Of a stretch of DNA of 8,438 nucleotides, positions 5,580 to 8,438 are shown piece by piece (the first letter of the stretch is position 1; every line of letters starts with the position of its first letter). The position numbers were made by a program, and so were the translations under genes. Below the pieces are notes generated by a model, which had not been told where the DNA came from, ran no database searches, and saw only the letters and a program-made list of their open reading frames with translations. The stretch covers positions 1 to 8,438 of the forward strand of contig CALKWU010000048.1 in assembly GCA_938004015.1 (NCBI GenBank). The letters run 5' to 3'. The DNA comes from an uncultured Oceanobacillus sp. GTDB lineage: Bacteria > Bacillota > Bacilli > Bacillales > Amphibacillaceae.

Positions 5580-8021
5580 TCAACCGAGGGCTTCATCCGG
5601 ATAAATCGGGACCGACGTCCACTTCGGCTGGTTCTTATTGATTTTTGCCACAAGAACCGTCATATCATCATCAATTTCCCCGGATTTTGTCCGAATGACT
5701 TTCTCGAGCATCAAGTCGGCGATTTCTTGCGGATCATCCGTTTCGATTTCCTTCAGCAACCGTTTCAGCCAAAGGTCGGTGTTCTCCACATGTTTCGGAC
5801 CATCGAACACGCCGTCGCTGATCATGACCAATATATCGCCGGCGACCAATTGATCGGAAACGATATCGAATTCCACATCATGGATCATCCCTATCGGCAA
5901 ATTGCCGACTTCGATTTTGATGATTTCATTTCCGCGTTTCACAAAGCTTGGGGCAGCACTGATTTTCAAAAATTTCACAATCGCATCATTCAAATCGATG
6001 ACGGCAAGATCCAACGTAGCGAAAATTTCTTCCGTCGTGCGTAACGCCAAAATCGAATTGATCGACTTGATGGCGACTTTTTCCGGAATACCGATTTCCA
6101 AAATTTGTTTTAATAACCGGAGCGTCTCTTCGCTCTCTTCCCTGGCACGCTTCCCGTTGCCCATTCCATCACTGATCGCCATTGCAAACTTCCCGACTCC
6201 AAGTTCCATCGTCTTAAAACTGTCCCCGGAAATGAATCCTCCATCTTTTGCGGCATTTGCCACCCCGGTTTCTATGACGAATTCCTTCGCCGATCCGAAA
6301 AACAGATGACTGAAACCGTTCGGAAATGGGGATATCTCTTCTTTTTTCACGACGATGAGCTCTCCTAAAATATCCGATAACGCCGGAGCGATGATTTTTT
6401 CCCCTTCTCCGTGATAATCGTAAAAGGAAACGGTCATTTCCAAATCCACATTCCCTTTATCCAATGTGTAAATATCGAGTTTTTCCAATTCAATGCCCAA
6501 TCTTTTCATCGTTGCCGCAATTTCCATTTCCTGCGTTTCATAATGGTTTTTCTCTTTTAAAATTTCATTGGCAAAATCATCCATCACTTCCGAAACACCA
6601 AATAATTGCTCTGCCACAATCCGTTTGCTCTCCATCACTTGCCGGCGAAGTTCATGGTTCGCCCGATGATATGTCATTTCTTCTTTCATGACATCCATGA
6701 CTTGTTTCGATTTGACACAATGATTTTCAAAAGTCCTCCGCAACTTCAAACTCGGCTGTTCATGATTGGCGTATGCCTCCTTCATCCCCTCCATCAAATG
6801 ATAAGTCTTATCAAATTCTTTTTGCCAACAACGTTCTTTCATAAAACAAGTTTGGCATGTCCGTTCCGTCACATTGCTCAAAAATTGATCTGTATCGCGT
6901 TTTTTCGTCTTCTCGTTTACCGACTCACTCCCTTCTACTGCAAAGCTTTGGGCTAGCGCATCAAACACGCTGGAAAATTGTTTCACCCGTTTCGCTGTAA
7001 CATCCCGTATTTTCAATGAATATTGTTGTTGTTCTTCGGCATGTTCTTCCGTCCCTGGTATGTAGCGGGATATGTTCGTGAACCAGCTTGCAGGGGTGAG
7101 GAAAAACAGAACGATCGCAAGGAACGACTCGATGATCGAACTGACGAAGGTAAATTCCCCGTAAATCGCGATGAGAAAGGTCCCCACCAACAAACCGAGG
7201 GCGACCCCGAACTTTCTTCCTTCTTTTAACAATCCACCCAACAGACCGGAAAAAGCGAGAAGACTCATTTGGAATAAATTGACGACATTGGCGAGGGATA
7301 AAATTAAACCGATGACGACACCCACCGTTGAACCGATTGCCGCTCCTCCGACAAAAGCGAAGACAAGAACGAAATAGCGGGCAAAGACTTGTTCAAGAGC
7401 CGCATCATAAACAAGCCAACCAATCGTTCCGGTCAATACCGAAGCGATTAAAATGATCATACAAACAATTTCTTCGTTTCTTAAATTCGGTTTATAACGT
7501 TTAGGTGATAAAAGCGGAATGCTTTGCATAAATATTAGTACAAGCACCGCACCGAGCACACTTTCAACGGTGATGAGCAACCACTCATAAACAGAAATCA
7601 CCCCATGCCACGAGTAGAAAAACATCCGCGGCAAAAACAACGCAAGGCCGACCGTGAACGGAAGTACCGATTTTTCTCTCTTCAACTGTTTCGAAAGCGC
7701 AAGGACAAAAAGAAGCACAGTGACAGATAACAGGATGAATAAAGCATGTTCGAGTGAATACGTCGCCGCACCTAAAGAAATGGCCAACAGCACATGTAAC
7801 GTTTTCCTCCGCTGCATGAGCCAAACACTAGATAAAAATGCAAGTGCAAAAGGGGAAACCGAAGACAAGATGATAGCTCGTCCAAGTAAAAAACCGATGA
7901 TGATCAATAATAGTCCTCGATCGATGAACAAGATTTTCGCCATTCGTCTCCATTCATTCCGCTTTCCCTTCCCGACTTTTTCCTTCCAACCAACATAGCG
8001 CACCGTTTCCGTCGATTGCAT
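5580..8021 (-). CDS. spoIIE: stage II sporulation protein E, PP2C-type serine phosphatase
   Basis: SpoIIE dephosphorylates the anti-anti-sigma factor SpoIIAA, releasing SigF in the forespore; it also binds FtsZ and localises to the polar septum. The 813-residue protein compares with about 827 in B. subtilis. A basic N-terminal tail (1-35) precedes a multi-pass membrane region (about 36-310, roughly ten hydrophobic segments). A central region (about 320-590) with heptad-like charged helices carries a Cys cluster (C389, C392, C398, C435). The C-terminal PP2C domain (about 590-792) has the metal-binding aspartates: D600 in ISGD, D618 in SDGMGNG, D736 in ISDGVFDG and D785 in IDDDMT. These are offset by exactly ten from D610, D628, D746 and D795 of B. 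subtilis. ATG 8021 follows GGAGTGGTGAT; M27 is an internal alternative, but the family has an N-terminal tail, where the FtsH degradation signal lies in B. subtilis. Stop TGA is at 5580. Confidence 0.98.
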   Translation of the reverse strand: MQSTETVRYVGWKEKVGKGKRNEWRRMAKILFIDRGLLLIIIGFLLGRAIILSSVSPFALAFLSSVWLMQRRKTLHVLLAISLGAATYSLEHALFILLSVTVLLFVLALSKQLKREKSVLPFTVGLALFLPRMFFYSWHGVISVYEWLLITVESVLGAVLVLIFMQSIPLLSPKRYKPNLRNEEIVCMIILIASVLTGTIGWLVYDAALEQVFARYFVLVFAFVGGAAIGSTVGVVIGLILSLANVVNLFQMSLLAFSGLLGGLLKEGRKFGVALGLLVGTFLIAIYGEFTFVSSIIESFLAIVLFFLTPASWFTNISRYIPGTEEHAEEQQQYSLKIRDVTAKRVKQFSSVFDALAQSFAVEGSESVNEKTKKRDTDQFLSNVTERTCQTCFMKERCWQKEFDKTYHLMEGMKEAYANHEQPSLKLRRTFENHCVKSKQVMDVMKEEMTYHRANHELRRQVMESKRIVAEQLFGVSEVMDDFANEILKEKNHYETQEMEIAATMKRLGIELEKLDIYTLDKGNVDLEMTVSFYDYHGEGEKIIAPALSDILGELIVVKKEEISPFPNGFSHLFFGSAKEFVIETGVANAAKDGGFISGDSFKTMELGVGKFAMAISDGMGNGKRAREESEETLRLLKQILEIGIPEKVAIKSINSILALRTTEEIFATLDLAVIDLNDAIVKFLKISAAPSFVKRGNEIIKIEVGNLPIGMIHDVEFDIVSDQLVAGDILVMISDGVFDGPKHVENTDLWLKRLLKEIETDDPQEIADLMLEKVIRTKSGEIDDDMTVLVAKINKNQPKWTSVPIYPDEALG

Positions 8022-8048
8022 CTATCACCACTCCATTCTTTTCTATCC

Positions 8049-8081
8049 AGTAAACCATATCTGCTAAGATTTTGTTGTCAA
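8049..8081 (-). promoter_or_regulatory. candidate spoIIE promoter with consensus -35
   Basis: A perfect TTGACA lies on the minus strand at 8076-8081. A -10 at conventional spacing could be TATGGT (8054-8059, 16 bp, 4/6). In B. subtilis the Spo0A-activated spoIIE promoter has an unusually long 21-bp spacer; here exactly 21 bp downstream is TTTACT (8049-8054, 3/6). I cannot decide between them. Either would start the transcript 20-30 nt before the ATG at 8021. Confidence 0.5.
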
Positions 8082-8107
8082 AATTTCAGTGCCTGTCCTG
8101 AAAATCG

Positions 8108-8114
8108 TTCGACG
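8108..8114 (-). promoter_or_regulatory. Spo0A-box-like site upstream of spoIIE
   Basis: CGTCGAA on the minus strand differs from the 0A box TGNCGAA only at the first base. It lies 26 bp upstream of the TTGACA element, around -60 for the candidate spoIIE start. That is a plausible activator position. The opposite strand of the -35 also reads TGTCAAA (8076-8082), one mismatch from a 0A box, as expected where Spo0A overlaps the -35. Confidence 0.4.
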
Positions 8115-8241
8115 GTAAAATATAAAATATTCAGAATTAAGGCACGAACGCTTGTATGGAACAACTCTAGCAAATATGACTCTAGTAAGCGAAGGAAGAT
8201 AAATGATAGAAATAGAAGCTCTTGCAAAAATCATGAATGTT

Positions 8242-8248
8242 TGACGAA
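8242..8248 (+). promoter_or_regulatory. perfect Spo0A-box match, distal
   Basis: TGACGAA on the plus strand matches TGNCGAA exactly, about 200 bp upstream of the spoIIE start. That is far for a direct activator site, and a seven-base degenerate motif occurs often by chance. A second exact match (8375-8381) lies in the tRNA leader and is probably incidental. Confidence 0.2.
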
Positions 8249-8290
8249 TAAGTGGGAAAGCAGTTGGTTCATAAGGTTATTGGGTGAACT

Positions 8291-8321
8291 GGGACGTAAA
8301 GGGTCTGTCCCTATTTGACCC
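8291..8321. repeat. REP-like overlapping inverted repeats in the tRNA-spoIIE intergenic region
   Basis: Two overlapping dyads occur: GGGAC (8291-8295) with GTCCC (8307-8311), and GGGTC (8301-8305) with GACCC (8317-8321), each with an 11-nt loop. They cannot form together. Neither is followed by a T-run on either strand, so they are not standard intrinsic terminators. The CTGTCCC core recalls the dispersed palindromic intergenic repeats of Bacillaceae. A related GTGCCTGTCC lies at 8090-8099. The DNA between (8100-8290) is AT-rich, and I see no gene in it. Confidence 0.4.
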
Positions 8322-8337
8322 GGTGACAATAAAATAA

Positions 8338-8366
8338 TTGACAATCCAAAAATCCTATTGTAATAT
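8338..8366 (+). promoter_or_regulatory. SigA promoter of the tRNA-Met gene
   Basis: TTGACA (8338-8343), 17-bp spacer, TAATAT (8361-8366). The -35 is perfect, the spacing is optimal and the -10 matches at 4/6. The implied start is near 8373, about 12 nt before the tRNA 5' end, which is typical for a tRNA transcription unit. The promoter supports the plus-strand orientation of the tRNA. Confidence 0.8.
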
Positions 8367-8384
8367 ATATCTCGTGACGAATTT

Positions 8385-8438
8385 GGCGGCGTAGCTCAGC
8401 TGGCGAGAGCGTACGGTTCATACCCGTGAGGTCGGGGG
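8385..8438 (+). tRNA. elongator tRNA-Met (anticodon CAT), 3' part cut by window edge
   Basis: The first 54 bases fold as a tRNA: acceptor 5' strand GGCGGCG (8385-8391), TA, D stem GCTC/GAGC (8394-8397, 8407-8410), anticodon stem TACGG/CCGTG (8412-8416, 8424-8428), loop TTCATAC with anticodon CAT at 8419-8421, variable loop AGGTC, and the 5' strand of the T stem GGGGG (8434-8438). The G start and overall sequence match the Bacillus elongator tRNA-Met. The initiator begins with C, and the TilS substrate tRNA-Ile(CAU) has a different acceptor stem. In B. subtilis a tRNA-Met/tRNA-Glu pair precedes spoIIE, so a tRNA-Glu may follow outside the window. Confidence 0.95.

Noticed and set aside
5397..6044. 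215-codon plus-strand open frame
   Set aside because: Antisense across the spoIIE phosphatase domain and yabS start; no family resemblance.
7942..7944. Internal ATG (residue 27) as the true spoIIE start
   Set aside because: It would remove the N-terminal tail that is typical of SpoIIE; the upstream ATG at 8021 has a fitting GGAGTGGTGAT and a promoter nearby.
8164..8185. Direct repeat ACTCTAG (8164-8170 and 8179-8185)
   Set aside because: Only seven bases repeated twice in AT-rich DNA; not enough to support an attachment site or target duplication.
8016..8318. 100-codon plus-strand open frame in the spoIIE upstream gap
   Set aside because: No ribosome binding site, overlaps the spoIIE start and its promoter, and its end is formed by the repeat-like sequence; composition does not look coding.
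8291..8321. Intrinsic terminator for the spoIIE upstream region
   Set aside because: The stems are only 5 bp with 11-nt loops and no T-run follows on either strand.
8385..8438. tRNA-Ile(CAU), the substrate of the neighbouring TilS
   Set aside because: The anticodon CAT is shared, but the acceptor and anticodon stems match elongator tRNA-Met, not tRNA-Ile2; adjacency to tilS is incidental.

Overview
The window looks like a conserved chromosomal segment of an endospore-forming Bacillota, most likely a Bacillaceae species. Read along the minus strand, the gene order is spoIIE, yabS, yabT, tilS, hpt (hprT), ftsH. This is the same order as in Bacillus subtilis. All six genes are on the minus strand, and ftsH runs off the left edge without its C-terminus. 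The right edge carries the first 54 bases of an elongator tRNA-Met gene on the plus strand. I could not assign a genus or species.

Layout from right to left: 8385-8438 is a truncated tRNA-Met with its own SigA-type promoter. 8022-8384 is a 363-bp divergent intergenic region. It holds overlapping GGGAC/GTCCC and GGGTC/GACCC inverted repeats that look REP-like, several sequences resembling Spo0A boxes, and the presumed spoIIE promoter. 5580-8021 is spoIIE. The 58-bp spoIIE-yabS gap contains a strikingly good SigF-type promoter match. yabS (4781-5521) and yabT (3895-4818) overlap by 38 bp. A short gap with a perfect TATAAT leads into tilS (2427-3818). The tilS stop codon lies inside the ribosome binding site of hpt (1856-2416). 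A 152-bp gap with a candidate promoter precedes ftsH (1-1703).

How the genes fit together: SpoIIE is the septal phosphatase that dephosphorylates SpoIIAA and so releases SigF in the forespore. A SigF-type promoter immediately after spoIIE would then switch on yabS-yabT, a VWA-domain protein and a membrane-anchored Hanks-type kinase linked to sporulation. TilS (tRNA-Ile lysidine synthetase) and HprT (hypoxanthine phosphoribosyltransferase) are housekeeping enzymes. In B. subtilis they are reported to act together as an activator of ftsH, and FtsH is in turn the protease that degrades SpoIIE. The locus therefore joins a phosphatase, its protease and downstream sporulation genes.

I found no wholly new system. 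The observations most worth checking are the SigF-type promoter, the permuted order of metal-site motifs in YabS, the short uncharged membrane tether of YabT, and the reversed orientation of the tRNA relative to spoIIE with repeat-like DNA at the junction.
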